Shown: in pieces, positions 12,615 through 24,886 of the stretch | How positions within the stretch are numbered: position 1 is the stretch's first letter | How the letters are laid out: every line of letters begins with the position of its first letter | Assembly: GCA_033439265.1 (NCBI GenBank) | Contig: JAVTVX010000016.1 | Span: 20,630,701-20,694,700 of the forward strand | From: Dillenia suffruticosa | Taxonomy: Eukaryota; Streptophyta; Magnoliopsida; Dilleniales; Dilleniaceae | Length of the DNA stretch: 64,000 nt | Direction: 5' to 3' | Notes under the pieces: model-generated | Database searches by the model: none | What the model saw: the letters and a program-made list of their open reading frames with translations, nothing else | Told to the model about the DNA's origin: nothing | Translations under genes and position numbers: made by a program

Positions 12615-13330
12615 GGTTGCTATTGCTCAAAGATTAAATTCCCAAAGCTGGATGTCACCCTGCTTCTCTCTCAAAACCATAACACTCGAAGATTGTCCAA
12701 AGCTTCAATGTTTTCCAGAGTATTTGCTATTACTAGCGGAACTCTCAATACTATGGATTAATGGTTGCCCTTATCTGGAACAATTGTTTCGACCTGTTAA
12801 AGGAGAATATTGGTCCTACGTATGCCACATTCATTCCCGATCTTTGCATAAGGTAAACTACCACTTATAATAAACTCATTTTTTTTTTCTTTCTTTAAAC
12901 CATCCTTGTACTGTGTTTTATAATGATACCAATTGTAAATTTGTTTATATCACCAACCAGTACTAAGTAAATTTCCTTTGGTCAGAATCCCTGATGAAGA
13001 CTCCGGTTGAGATGAAGATTATACAAAGTTTCATATCTGGAGGAAGATTTGGTTTTGTATGAAGACAGGAAGACGGGGCAAAATATTAGTCGGAGTAGAA
13101 TATTTGAGGCTAATAAGCTCTGGACTGTTCAAATAATTATAAGAGACTATTTTGGTGAGGAATGGAAACCCAATTAGTATTATTAGTTCTTGAAGACAAT
13201 GGGAGACAATTTGCAAATTCTTGGCCCAAATACTAATGTTATGTTGGTTGACTCGTTTGATCATTAAAATTACTTTTGAGTATGGTAATAACAAGCACTT
13301 CTGTGGTTGCAATCATACTCAATCATCATC
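12615..13330 (+). pseudogene. NLR 3'-end fragment (last LRRs, intron and 3' UTR) fused to the RPL17 pseudogene
   Basis: From about 12652 the frame reads SLKTITLEDCPKLQCFPE, then SILWINGCPYLEQL and KGEYWSYVCHI. This aligns with the end of the NLR at 61229-64000 (CPKLGSFPKELLLLPQLSSL, ISGCPNLKRL, EREYWSYI). After CATAAG comes GTAAAC at 12853, where the other gene has AG|GTAAAT. A 3' splice site at 12985 (GGTCAG) is followed by sequence resembling that gene's terminal exon (AAGTTTCATATCTGGAGGAAG against AAGTTTCATCTCCGGAAGAAG). The fragment has no NB-ARC and no start of its own. The breakpoint with RPL17 lies between 12615 and about 12655. Confidence 0.8.
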
Positions 13331-14012
13331 ATCATCATGATTATGATTTTGATTAGATTGGAACTGTTTGCTTGTAGCTAAAAGTAATCTTATTGAATAT
13401 ATATATATATTTTTTTAATTTCAGCGGAAGACTTCAACACATCTTTGGTGACGGTAACCAAAAGGAGCCACTCTTGGCTTAATGGGTTTAAAGATACTTA
13501 TATTTTTCAGTTTATTTAGGTACATGTATGGTAGAGATATGTGTGATTTTTGTCATCCTTGCAAAGATAGCGAGTTTCAAGATCTTCGTGGAATGGATGG
13601 TTGAAGGCAGCAATTTTGGGTCGTTAAGATATTTTATCAAATCCATACATTAGACCAACTTTATGACCAATTTGCATTACTAATTAAGCATAAATGCAAG
13701 AGGAGTAGGTGCCAAATCTTGTAGATCCCATAGTTATTAGAAGAAAAATTTGAAACCATGGCACCGTATCTTTTTTGGCCAAAAGTGGTGTGGATCTACA
13801 AGCTTATATAACCCAATTCCCCGATCTTTGAAATCCCAGATTTAAGCAAATAATGCTTGGTCACATCTGAAGAAGAAACATTCATACTCATCTCATTCCT
13901 TAACCCTTATTTTCTCACAAATGTCGCAGAAAAGAGCACAGAATACAAGAACAAACATGGGTGCAAATAAATGGGACTAGATCAAGAACAATATAAGGCA
14001 TTAACATGAAAA
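13331..14012. other. Intergenic, nothing recognised
   Basis: AT-rich with a short (TA)n near 13400. No exon-like frame or repeat was recognised. The last part probably includes the 3' UTR of the minus-strand gene ending at 14013. Confidence 0.6.
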
Positions 14013-15603
14013 TCAGCAACAGACATCAGTAGATGATGAGGGCCTAACCACCTGCAAAGCAAACGAGTCCCACTCTGCGACCTCACCACAATGCCCACCT
14101 TTGGCTCCAACAACCTGTAATTTGCCTGTTTCACCAACAAGCGCTTCTAGTGAAGGCAATGTTCTTGCAGAAGTAGCCTTCAGCCGGTATCGTTCGGCCC
14201 TAGAGCCAATCACTTGTCCTAATACAGATGCTGCAATGGTAAATGCCATAGCTGACTTAGGCATCAACACGGACTTTCTAAGGATGGCAATGAATGGAAC
14301 TGCAGCATGAACTGCTGCAAACCACTGAGGGGAGAATTTTTCAGTATGTTCTCTCCATATTCCCAATGGAACATTTGCTGCCATTCCTAATGCCCCAATC
14401 ACAAGGATTTTAGCAGGTAAAGGTTGGGGACGGAGATTCTTGGCAAAAGCAGTACGTGCTAGGGCTGCCCGAGCTGCTACAATCGCAGGTGGACACTTGA
14501 GTTTCATGCCAGGAGGAGGCTGAATTGCTTTGGCTACCAGTGGTAGGACATTGCTAACTGCTCTATATGACTTGGCAATTGGACAGTTTCCCGTTTCTAA
14601 CCACTCACTGCTCAGAGCCTCATGCTTCTCCTGCCCTCCCTGAAAAACCAGTACATGAATAAATGAGTTAGGTGCAACAATTTCCACCAGTTTCGGTATT
14701 TATATAAAAATTTCAGAAAGCATATAGAAATTTGGGTAATCATTTCATTTCAAGCGAATTCAGGATGCTAGCTTAAAATCAGATACCTAAACCCATGCAG
14801 GAGTTCTACTTCAGAGTGCAATAAAGAAGATACACTTAGAACTGGCAATCACATACCTGTGAAGAGGGTTTTTTCTTGGACAAGTTGGATTTGCCTTTTT
14901 GACTGTTCCATTTATTGGAAAATGCATCAAAACTGAATGGCCCTCCAGGTCCAAAGGCGGAAAGACTGATGGTCGCTGCCTTTGCAGCTAATGGATTAAA
15001 ATGTGGTGAAACAGTCTCAGTTTCAGAATTCTGCACATGCAACTTTGAGGTTCCGGAAAGTGGGACTACTCCATTGTGTCCATGGAATAGCCTAAACGCC
15101 CTGTCAAAGTCGGGACCATCTTCAAAGATGGGACCCTTAGCTCCACGTACCTGAGCAGGAAATACAGGTAAAGAAAAGCATCTAAGAAATATTGCTTTTC
15201 TTACAAGCAAGCTATTGCATGAGGTCAAAATGGATCACTTGTGAAAGCAGCATCTCATTGCTTTGATGTTTCCATGAAATACAATAAACACATTGAACCC
15301 TACTCCATTGCTAATCAAGATGTGCAACAAAGAACACCAAAAAGCATTCCTAATAAGCATGGTGCCCAGATAGATCTACGTAAGATGAAAAGGCACAACA
15401 ATATAAAATGCAAGACTTTCAAAGTCAAAACCATGTCATCAAAATCTACTCACAGGCATTGGAAACGCGGTAGAGGATGAGAACGAAAAATTGGTGGGCT
15501 CATTGATATTCCTCAGGAATGGACATCTAAGAATATCAGGATGAGATTGCAGACTATCAAAGGACAGAGGGATCCCATGGAAATCACTGAAGTTAAAATC
15601 CAT
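14013..15603 (-). CDS. Uncharacterised plant protein, three coding exons, hydrophobic C-terminal half
   Basis: Coding exons on the minus strand are 15454-15603 (50 codons), 14857-15150 (98 codons) and 14013-14639 (208 codons plus stop). All join at phase 0 with GT-AG introns, giving 356 residues. The start MDFNFSDFHGIPLSFDSL is the first ATG after an untranslated splice acceptor. Residues 1-148 are soluble, with an RCPFLRNINEPTNFSF motif, an FGPGGPFSFDAFS motif and a Lys/Ser stretch. The last 200 residues hold a PAIVAARAALARTAFAKN helix and three hydrophobic segments (ILVIGALGMAANVPLG, AAVHAAVPFIAIL, AMAFTIAASVLGQVIG), suggesting a membrane or organelle location. The exons are intact and phase-consistent, so the gene is probably real. 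No family name could be assigned and its function is unknown. Confidence 0.85.
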
Positions 15604-16628
15604 TTCCTTGCAAGCCTATCCTGATCTGCACAAAGAAAAATAACTGACAAGAAATGTTACCATCTGCAACCTCATAAAGCAGTCTAAATAAAAGCCAGGA
15701 AGCTCCACACACAATCACTCACAGGGATTTGTTTTACAGAAGATAAAGACTTGGAAGGTACAATGAAACAACCATATCTAGTATGTTAATTTTGCTCAAA
15801 ATAAATTTTGAATACTATGAAGCGAACTTGTCAACTAAGTAGCCACAAATCTACAGACACAAAATCTAGAAATCTTCAGAAGAGGCTTAGCAAAATGCTC
15901 ACTTTCAATCACTAGATTAATTATACAACAAAACTGTGATTAGACACCAACAATAGTATAAAGCATCCCCTCTTCTTGTTTATGTTTCTTCTTGCTTGTT
16001 AGAGGAAAACTGGATTCGGTGAAGCATGGCCATGAACATGAGACATGCAACATATGACACCACATAATGACATGATAAAGTTTTTATTAGTCTTACACTA
16101 TTGTCAATTGTAAGGTGTCATTTCATGTCATGCTCAAAGGAAGCATCTGTCAGAATACGCTCATTGCTAATAGTATCAGTGCAAACATAAATTGTAACTG
16201 TATATGGCTCTAGATCATTGGTCCAATCAAAAACATTTTCAAAATTAAAATCCATAAAGAAAAGTAAAAACTCTAAAATTCTGCTTGGCCAATATCTGTG
16301 ACAGCCAAATCCACTAAAAAAAAGTGATAACCAAATTAATGGACTATCTGGTTCATTGACCTAAAGCCTATAAACTTACATGACCAACTACAAATACTAG
16401 CTATAAAATATTAAAGAATTGAATTCAACAAACTTGAATATCCAACCAAATATTTGTAAATATCAAAAGGGGGTCAACTTTACAACCTAGATTATCATGG
16501 GTTTGAGATTACAAACAGACCATTTCCCACATAAAAAGGCCACTAATTTATCCAAATTCAGATCATTCACAGAACATCAACAGAAAACATAGTATCACAC
16601 ACTTGGAGCTGTTCAGTCTATGGTAGGT

Positions 16629-17257
16629 TGTGTTGTTAAGGTGTAGAAGGTGTCCTTGAACAAGCTGGTCGAGAGGAAAAAGAAGGGACTACAAGAAAAT
16701 TGTGAGGAAGAAGGGAAATAACAGCTGAAGGTCTCTCTCTCTCTCAAACCAGCTGCTCAATTTCTCTCTTTATCTTTCTCTCTCTTTCCTGGAGCCAACT
16801 GTGCAATTCATACTGCTTAAGGTATCTGCATGTTTTCGTGACTAGTTTACTCCACTACCAAGGATTTTAGGGCAACTTACCTCCTTCACTAACTACTTCT
16901 CTTTTTCCCCGCTAAATCGTCCTTTTCTAAGGTCCGAATGCAGTATGCCAAGTTTCTCCTTTGGGGTCTCTAGCATTTTGCATTGCTTTCTGACATTATT
17001 CACATACTTAGACCACTCATACCTTGATTAATCAGTTACGATCTCTCTATATTGGTTTTCTCTCATTCCTAGTGTAGGCTTTAACTGTCATAACTTACAA
17101 TTTACAACCTTGGGCCGCCTAATAAGTCTGGCTATCTAAGGCTACATACTTCCTCGCATTTGTAGCATATTCACAAGCACTCAGGGGGTTAGCTAAGGGC
17201 ATATATACAAACCTCTATGCATGAGATCGGGTTATTACATTCTCCCCTCCTCAAAAG
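16629..17257 (-). mobile_element. LTR-retrotransposon remnant: polypurine tract plus 3' LTR
   Basis: Read on the minus strand, a polypurine tract (CTTTTGAGGAGGGGAGAA, 17257-17240) is followed directly by TGTAATAACCCGATC (from 17239), a typical LTR start. The LTR-like sequence runs about 610 bp to a CA end near 16629. There is no second LTR, no integrase or RT, and the bases next to the two ends do not form a matching target duplication, so it is a truncated copy. The left boundary is uncertain. Confidence 0.5.
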
Positions 17258-17400
17258 AATTCAATCATCCGAATTCAATCATGTTAACCATGAGACCTAT
17301 AGGTTGATGATCCATAACATTAAGATATGAGAGGAAGCTGGTTTAATGACCAAATTGACTGCTAAACCCCATAAAAGACCAGATCAAGAACCAATCTACA

Positions 17401-17803
17401 GAGATCACCAAATCAAAAACCTCAGAAGCCCTAGTTCTCAACGAAATCAAAATCGAAGATATCACAGCTGAACAACAAATTTAACAACTTAGAAGCAAAA
17501 TTCTAACAAATTGAAAGCCGTAACAGATGTGAACAAAAATAAATAAATAAATAAATAAATAAACAATGTACAGGGACAGCCAAATGAAAAACCTCAAAAA
17601 TTATCAACGAAATCAAAATAAAAGATATTGCAGCCGAACAACTAATTTAACAAGTTCAAGTAACAAATTGAAAGCCGAAACAGATGGCATCAAAAAACAA
17701 TATGCAGAGATCACCAAATCAAACAACAATTCTCAACAGCTGAACAACTAATTTAACAAGTTAAAAGGAAAATTGTAACAAATTGAAAGCCGAAACAGAT
17801 GTG
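17401..17803 (+). repeat. Three diverged tandem copies of a unit of about 105-130 bp
   Basis: Copies lie at about 17401-17529, 17577-17687 and 17706-17803. Each ends in AAATTGAAAGCCGaAACAGATG and contains GAACAACTAATTTAACAAGTT-like sequence; the first and third share GAGATCACCAAATCAAA. An (AAAT)n run at 17538-17562 separates the first two. The array lies in the leader intron next to its donor site. Confidence 0.85.
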
Positions 17804-18050
17804 ATTATACCTTGTGGAGACGCGAGACCGGGGTTTGAAATAACTTGGAGATGATCGCAAATTCTGTAGAGAGAGAGAGAGAGAACGTGAGATACAGGAA
17901 AAGGAATCAAAGAGAACGGAGTTGGTACAAAGGAAGGAGAGAGAGAGAGAGGTTTTACAGCAGAGAGAACGTCGTGCTCCCCACACGCCTTTTCGGACCT
18001 GTGGCTTTAGCAATTCAAAGTTCCGACTTCGAAAAATTATCGTTTTCCAT

Positions 18051-20379
18051 ATAAACGTGATTCAGCCACCCACCCCAATTCCCACCGTTTACTTCTTTTT
18101 CCCCTTATGACAAAATCATATTTATTTTATTATTAATAAAATAATATTATATAAATTAAATGAATTAAAAATTAAATAAATTAAATCTAATATAGTAATA
18201 TATATTAGTAAAAGATTGAAATTTTCTAAATTTGAATAATTTTAAATAGATTAAAATATCTTTTAAATTTAATAAAAAATTTTAAAATATATTTATGTGA
18301 ATTACTAAATTGGGTTCAGTTCATTCGAACACGCTTTGTGCAATGAATGTGATAATTCTATAGGCCTTTGGGTCATTCAAATTCCTTTTTTTTTTTTTTA
18401 TTGGAATGAAATTTCTTTTCTTTTTTTGAAGTTTTCTACGCTCTTTGCCCTTCTTGTTGATGGAGCTGAAAAAAGAAAAATTCCAAGGTTTTCTTAATTA
18501 TCTTGAATGAATTGAATTTGAACTATATTTTGTCTAAAAGACACTAAGGTCTACAATTTAGAAACAAATTCCTTTGTTTCCAAATCTAGATCATTTACCT
18601 ATTTTAGTAATTCCAACCTTGTACTATATTGTTTGAGAAGATTCATTAAGAAAATTTTAAGAAAATTCTAGAGTCTTTAGCAAAAAACCCATTAAAAATG
18701 GTAGAAATGGCCTAAAATAAGGGGGTCTAAAATAAGGCAAATGAGGGAAAAAATTTACATACATACATAAACCCATAAGGAGGCATGAAGGAAAGAGAGC
18801 TCACAGATGAAATCCACTAATCAAATTCACTTGGGTCTTTTTTCTGAATAGGGATGCAAATGAATTGATCTAGCTAATGAGGGGGCTCAATCTGTAAATA
18901 AGTCAAACAATAAGACAATTTAAAAAATAACCCAAGCTTAAATTTGGAGTCTTGTGGCATTTATGTTGATCAACTCATTTAAAACTTGCTTACTTGTTTA
19001 GCTAGTTGGAGGCAAACTTGAACATTGTTTTAAGCTTTTGTGGAAAGTAAGGTTTGTTTCAATATGACATGGTTTAAAACAACCCAAGGGGGGAGGAGGA
19101 GGGGAGGCTGGTTGATTTGTTTCATGGCCTATGTTTATTTATGGCCCCATACATTCTTTTCTTTTTTATTTTATTTTATTTTTTTTATTCTTATCCGTAA
19201 TCATATTTTAATTAATCTAATTAATCGGATTTAAACATTTGTTAGAATCCTATTTAGAGAACGACTATTTTAGTATATTCTTTCTATATCCAAGTTTTGA
19301 ATCCGATACTTGATTAACAAACTTAATATCCACTTATATTAGACTGACTGTCTATTGGTATGACCCCGTACATTCAATTGGCAATGAACTAAACTAATAT
19401 GCATCTTTGGAGAAATCGAAGACTTGCTCTTTTTTTTTTTTGATACCACTAGATCACCAACCTAGTATCCAAGTTTTCACCCCGACTAATCTGTATCGAC
19501 CGCTTACAGGACTCAATTGAGAGACAAGTGTCCAGCGCCATTAAAAGCATTCTATTAGGTAATGGGATTTATAAAGTATCTACAGAAGACATTAGAGATT
19601 TCAAACCATCCCCCGTTAAGAGGAGTAACTATCGTCTGCAGGGCTCCAAATTGGGGTTAGTCATGTTCTAGTGTGAACATGAGAACATGTCATATATTCC
19701 CTTCACCTTTTCATTTTCACACATAATAATGGAAGAAGAATAAGGCTTGGAATGGAGCTGGTCAACAAAATGCGGCCGGCTTTGAATCTGAATTGCCATG
19801 CTATTTGCGTTTGGATTTCTTTGAATGGCCATCTTGTCTTTTTATGCTTCCACCCCTCATTTCTAGAGATTCCTTGCAAATACACCTTGTCTTTTATGAT
19901 CGCTAATGAAACAGAAGGACAACCAAAGGCATATCCGGCATCCTCAGATAGCCGGGCAGACACAACCACACTCATATATGTATGGGGGAGAGAGAGAGAG
20001 AGAGAGAGAGGCACTTCATAGGTAATGGCACTTCATCGTTAAAGCGCCTGAAATATGGCATCAAGCAATATGGTTAATTGTTAACAAAATTCAAGAACTA
20101 AACATCTGGGTAGAGTTGAAAAAAAAAGGCATATTTTCTCTCAAGGCTCTCCAGTTTTAAAATAGCAATATCTACCCACATTCAACAGATATTGTGATAA
20201 AGCATAAGCGTTAATCCAAGAAAATATGGCAAAAATATTGCACGATCTGTTGTGACTAATTAGTGTCTAAAAGAACGTTACTATGTATTTGCAAAAATGA
20301 AATCTGGGACTAAGCAAAATCTGCAAAAGTTTAGTTCTGGTAAGTCCTCAGTTGTGGCAATGAGCCGATATTTAAGGGA
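18051..20379. other. Intergenic, AT-rich with simple repeats
   Basis: No gene is supported. The stretch contains T and A runs, an (AG)n tract at 19987-20010, and a segment at about 19430-19650 that looks like dispersed repeat DNA. The first few hundred bases should include the promoter of the minus-strand gene whose leader ends near 18040. Confidence 0.55.
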
Positions 20380-23327
20380 TTACTTCTGGTCCTCCTTTGT
20401 TCTTTTGTATTCTGGCTTGACCTCATAAGACCCCTGGTTGGCACCCTTCTCGTTGTAGACACATAGGTCCTTTAGTATATCTTTCAGAAATAGCTGAAAA
20501 GAGATTAGGCCAGGAATTCACAACTTCAAAGACCACTTAAAGCTTTGACAGAAGTACCAATTGCGATGAGGGGGGAACTATTCACGATCGGTTGCATTCT
20601 CATAAGGCAAGTTCATGAAGGTTGTCATTAGAATACAAAAACAAGATAACTATAAGCAACCTGAGAATAAACTGACCAAGGAGGAGATTGAAATATGTTC
20701 AACAGTTGGCTCTTCAATGGAAATGATGTGAAAATGTTATTCTAGGGGACTGGGGGCAATTAGATGGACGGTATTGTGTCATTGATCAAATACTAAAAGG
20801 AATTAACCTTAGTAAGGTAAAATGCCCAGCAGATGACACCATGAACTAACCAGCCAAATCACATAAAGATGGTAATGTAAAGAAGAGAAGGATGACTCCT
20901 GGTGGAATTAGACATGAAATCTGGCAAATTGTGATAATGGAGGGGCTTAGTGCCTATTATTTGGGTCAAAACAGCAATTCTAAAATTGAATACTGGGGAC
21001 CATGCAGGAGAGCTACTCACTGCAGGGGATCTTACTTCAGGTTGGTCAGTTTTGTGAATCAGCTGCCGCAGGGTCCAATTTGGCTGCCTTTAAAAAAGCT
21101 TAAACAAATTGCTTAAATCTCTCCACGGTCCCTCCTTGTTCTTTTTGTTTCAGATGACTTCACTGGCATGGGATAAAAGAAAACATCATGCTGAAAACAA
21201 ATGGTAAATCCCAAATCCAACTTAATACAATTAGTCACAAGTAGGAGGGTAGAAGTAAGTACAAGAAGTCCAGAAACTACAAAACTGGACATTCCTGGCA
21301 TGGGCCTCATATTTATTCCCTTAGCATCATCAAGCACCTGAGGAAAGGAATAGGCAAGAAATTAAGACATGGGAAGAAATAATAACCTAATGATGATAAA
21401 AATGATAAAATCAACTAGAATGACCTTTATCTGTCTATTTTTGGTCATGTACTTTTTTGTTCACTTGCGGCAAAGTTTACTATAGCTCTCAATATTATTG
21501 TCATGGGGCTTCATGTCAAATTTGTTTAGTACTTTTCCCTCCAAAGCTATGTTTCCTGAAAAGCGTAAGGATTGTATGCATATTATTTAAGCTCCACAAA
21601 GTTTAAAATCCTACAAGAGAAACTAAATCTCCAACTAACAATTAAAATAACATATTATACAAGTTCAGTTCTTGCAAGAAAAGAAACAGCATGAGCCAAT
21701 GACCTCAACGTACGTTCTCTGGTCCAACACTAAAACTCCTGCAATGATTCTTCAATTTCCCTGCAAATAAAACTCACATCTATCCAGATTCAGCACAAGA
21801 CTGAAATCCTTATTCAACCAAAAATTTTCAAACTATCTTCCAGAAAATTTAGCAAGAGCTTATGTTCAAAATATCACAAAAATCTGGCAGGTTCTAGAGC
21901 TTCTATAAACCCCGCCAATGATATCCTTCGGAGTAAGTTCTTTTCTTTTTCAGTTTTGATTTTTCTTTTGATTCATGTGATAGGCAGAAGTCCCATTGCG
22001 GTACTTTTCTGCCTCTATCCATCAGATATGTTCTCTGAATCTTATTGTTTTGGTGGGAGGAGCAATAAAATGTCTTGTTCACAATTTACAGGAAGCATTT
22101 TCACAAACCTTTCTGGCTCTGAATAACTATTTTTTCAGACAAGGAGATTTTAATGTTTAATCCTACTCATCATGCCTCGATCCTAAGAGCTCACCCACAT
22201 CGTAGGCCCTTATACTGACCTAGATGGTGGTGATGTACACATCAACCATCCTCAAAGAATAGAAATATGCAGCAAAATGTAGAGGAGGCCATTGCAATAA
22301 TTACTTCATAACCTTCGTATCTCATCACCTTCAATTCTCATGCCAAATTCTTCTATACATCGAAAATATTACTAAATTCGGTTGAATGAAACAAAGAATT
22401 TGTTTAAAGCTACTACCTTTTCCATCTTTAAGCGACATATTGTATGCCTATGCTGACTCTGGTGATAAGATGATATTATAAAGGAGAAATTGAAACAAAA
22501 GAAAAGAAATATATATATTGTCTTCTTAGGAAGTAATATTGTATGTCATTGAAATTTGAATGTATTGTATGTCATTACAATTCTCATATGCCATACTGTA
22601 TGTCATTGAAATTTTGATTCAAATATATATATTGCACTCTTAGAAAGTGTTTACACCAACATCTATGTTAAGGAATCTCACAGGCAAGTGCTTTTTCTGC
22701 ACAGTGGACTGAATGCAGAAAGTAGTTTTGACTCTTTCAGATGGGACCATTTTGTGCAAGAACACAGAGTTGGACAATTTTTAATCAAGCACTTTGCAGT
22801 ATCTAGCTGCTCTCAGACTGGCCAGTTGAATATATTTCCCTTAGGGGGGAGAAAAACAACTGACACAACAATAACATCCAGTTGGAGTTTATGTAATGAA
22901 ACTTTGTCATGTTATTGTACTACTGTGTGATTTGATATTCAAAGCAAGACAAAACCACTTTCATAAAACCCAAACTCTCTCAACTGACCCTCAAAGAAGT
23001 CCTAGAAAAATGAGTTATTTGGTGTAATGAAAATTACAGATAACAAACCAGAAGAACCTTTACTGTTGTGGTGGAGATAAAAAGAAGACAAGGTTTTATA
23101 AGGAAGGCTGCAAAATATGGCTCATCATCATAGCGGCAGACTGCAAGAAATGAAACCAATTATTTAATTTAACACTAAAGACACAATGTAAACATGCTCA
23201 CTTTTCAGTTTTGCTCACCTTGAGATGACTCAGAAAAGACTGACATTGGAAGGAAATCTTTGAACATATTCATTGAGTAGCGGTTGGGAGTATCTCCAGA
23301 AGTGTGGCTGGCCAATTCCATGGTGAA
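20380..23327 (-). pseudogene. TFIIF subunit beta (RAP30) pseudogene
   Basis: Minus-strand blocks match plant TFIIF-beta in order. They are FTMELASHTSGDTPNRYSMN with FKDFLPMSVFSESSQG (23219-23327, intact and flanked by splice sites), VLDDAKGINMRPMPGM (from 21337), VKSSETKRTRRDRGE then LFKLF*RQPNWTLRQL (21036-21162), and LFLKDILKDLCVYNEKGANQ to the stop (20380-20493). Intact TFIIF-beta is a core RNA polymerase II initiation factor with a C-terminal winged helix. Here the winged helix is broken: after RRDRGE a TAA replaces Glu, one base is lost before the LFKLF block, and a second TAA replaces the Glu of LFERQ. I could not find the N-terminal exon or the exons between 21337 and 23219. Introns remain, so this is a decayed gene and not a retrocopy. 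Confidence 0.85.
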
Positions 23328-23329
23328 CT

Positions 23330-24886
23330 GTTCATCAATTGACAAACAAAATGAAATGCAAACAAGGGCAGAACCACAACCACGGAGGGAAAAAGACTGT
23401 CATCAACTAAATAAAACAGAAGAAATAAGGACTGAACAACTTAGGAGCAAACAAATTTCATAATAAGATAGCCTATATAAGCAAACTGACAACCATTGCA
23501 ATACACCCCTAGATTGTGGAAACTAACTTTGAGCTAATCCATGTAAAACACAGATCTAAGGGAAATTCCATGTACTGTTGCAGTCTGACTGCTTCAGGTA
23601 GTCACAACTGTGCCCCAGGCACTTCTCACTGCCCAAGTTGTACCGCAGAATAAGACTTTTGGCATATTTTGTTAACCATAAAAGTTATAAAGGTTAAATT
23701 AAGAAGGCAAAAACTGCAGCTCTAGACAAATACCTTTTTATCAGATCATGGCTTAATTCACTGATCCGAAAACCTCAATCAGCAGCTGTTGCTGCTGCTG
23801 CTGATTGTAATTACAACCCAGATTCAGCCCTACAAAGGGGGAGAAAAATCATAGATACATTTTTTCACCAGTCACATGAAATAAACTTTGAAGACTTGTT
23901 CTAAGTTAAACCTTCTCAATCCCTTATTAATTACTTCAAATTATGCAAACTAAAGCATTTTAAAAACAAATAAATTACTTATGATCCAGCAAATAGAAAT
24001 TATAATAATTGATACAAAACCAGAGCTACAAGAACATGAACCACCCACTAGCAGTAGAAATTTAATATAGTTAACAAGCACTTTCTTGCCTACAGACCAA
24101 ATCCAAATCTTTGGGAAAGCCAAGACTAAATAACCGCAAAATTTAGCCTCCAATTCTGCTCTAGAAAAGGTGCATATCAAGCAAGCATCATAGTGATACC
24201 AAACAAATGTAACCTAAAATGGCACATTAAAGTAGGAAAATCTCAAAATCACACTGTATAATTGTTTTACGTACTTATGGCAATGATAAGTGTAACAATA
24301 GCACAAGAATGTTAGAGAGAAGATGAGGGGGCAAACAACATTTGGATTTATAAATTTTAAAATTACACATGCCCCCTCCCCTGATTTGGAAGGGTCATCA
24401 AGAGAAACAAATTTGATTCCATGTATTCAATAATTTCCGGTAAAATGTCTAATGTTATTGAACTGAAGAAGAAAACAATTGACCTGTGTTGGGTTACTTT
24501 CATCTCTCACTGATTCTAATTTAAATACTATAAGTGATTATAAAGGTCGCATCAGAATATTATAAATGATAATCCAAACACTGATTCCATAATCAAGTTT
24601 CTCGGATAATGGATTCCTATCTCCTCTTTCTTGATCCATGAAAAGCGAATTAGTTGGATTACAATTTCATTGAGGGTGAAGAAAGAGATAACTTAATCTT
24701 GTAACTACTTAGATCACAATGAAATGCAAGAGTAACAACAAAATCCTATCAAAGAGAAATGGGGTCATTCCCCTTGCAACCATTTACTTCCTCCAATCCT
24801 ACTCCACGTTCCTCACCCAAAAAAGGGTTGAAATGTCCAGAAACCATTTCCAAGGATTTTGTCTACACTACTACAATCCCACCTTC
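23330..24886. other. Between the TFIIF-beta remnant and the GTE gene
   Basis: About 1.5 kb with no recognised exon. A short CAG/CTG-type trinucleotide run lies near 23790. The missing 5' exons of the TFIIF-beta remnant would be expected here but were not found. The last part should be the 3' UTR of the GTE gene. Confidence 0.55.

Larger units (their letters stand above)
15604..18050 (-). other. 5' leader and long leader intron of the gene at 14013-15603
   Basis: A 3' splice site (TGCAG on the minus strand, about 15628) precedes the start codon. A donor (AAG|GTATAA) lies near 17811, and a (CT)n-rich leader exon extends to about 18040. The inferred intron is about 2.2 kb and holds an LTR fragment and a triplicated repeat, described separately. 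Transcript data would be needed to fix the transcription start. Confidence 0.55.

Noticed and set aside
21660..21770. A degenerate TFIIF-beta exon (EIEE...RERT) on the minus strand
   Set aside because: Only a few residues match the expected IEEYGKLCRERT and a stop interrupts them, which is too weak to list.
23050..23150. A further TFIIF-beta exon reading CRYDDEPYFAAFLIKP after a CTTGCAG acceptor
   Set aside because: It is in phase with the preceding exon but shows no convincing similarity to the expected EGKVEHKFDMKP region.
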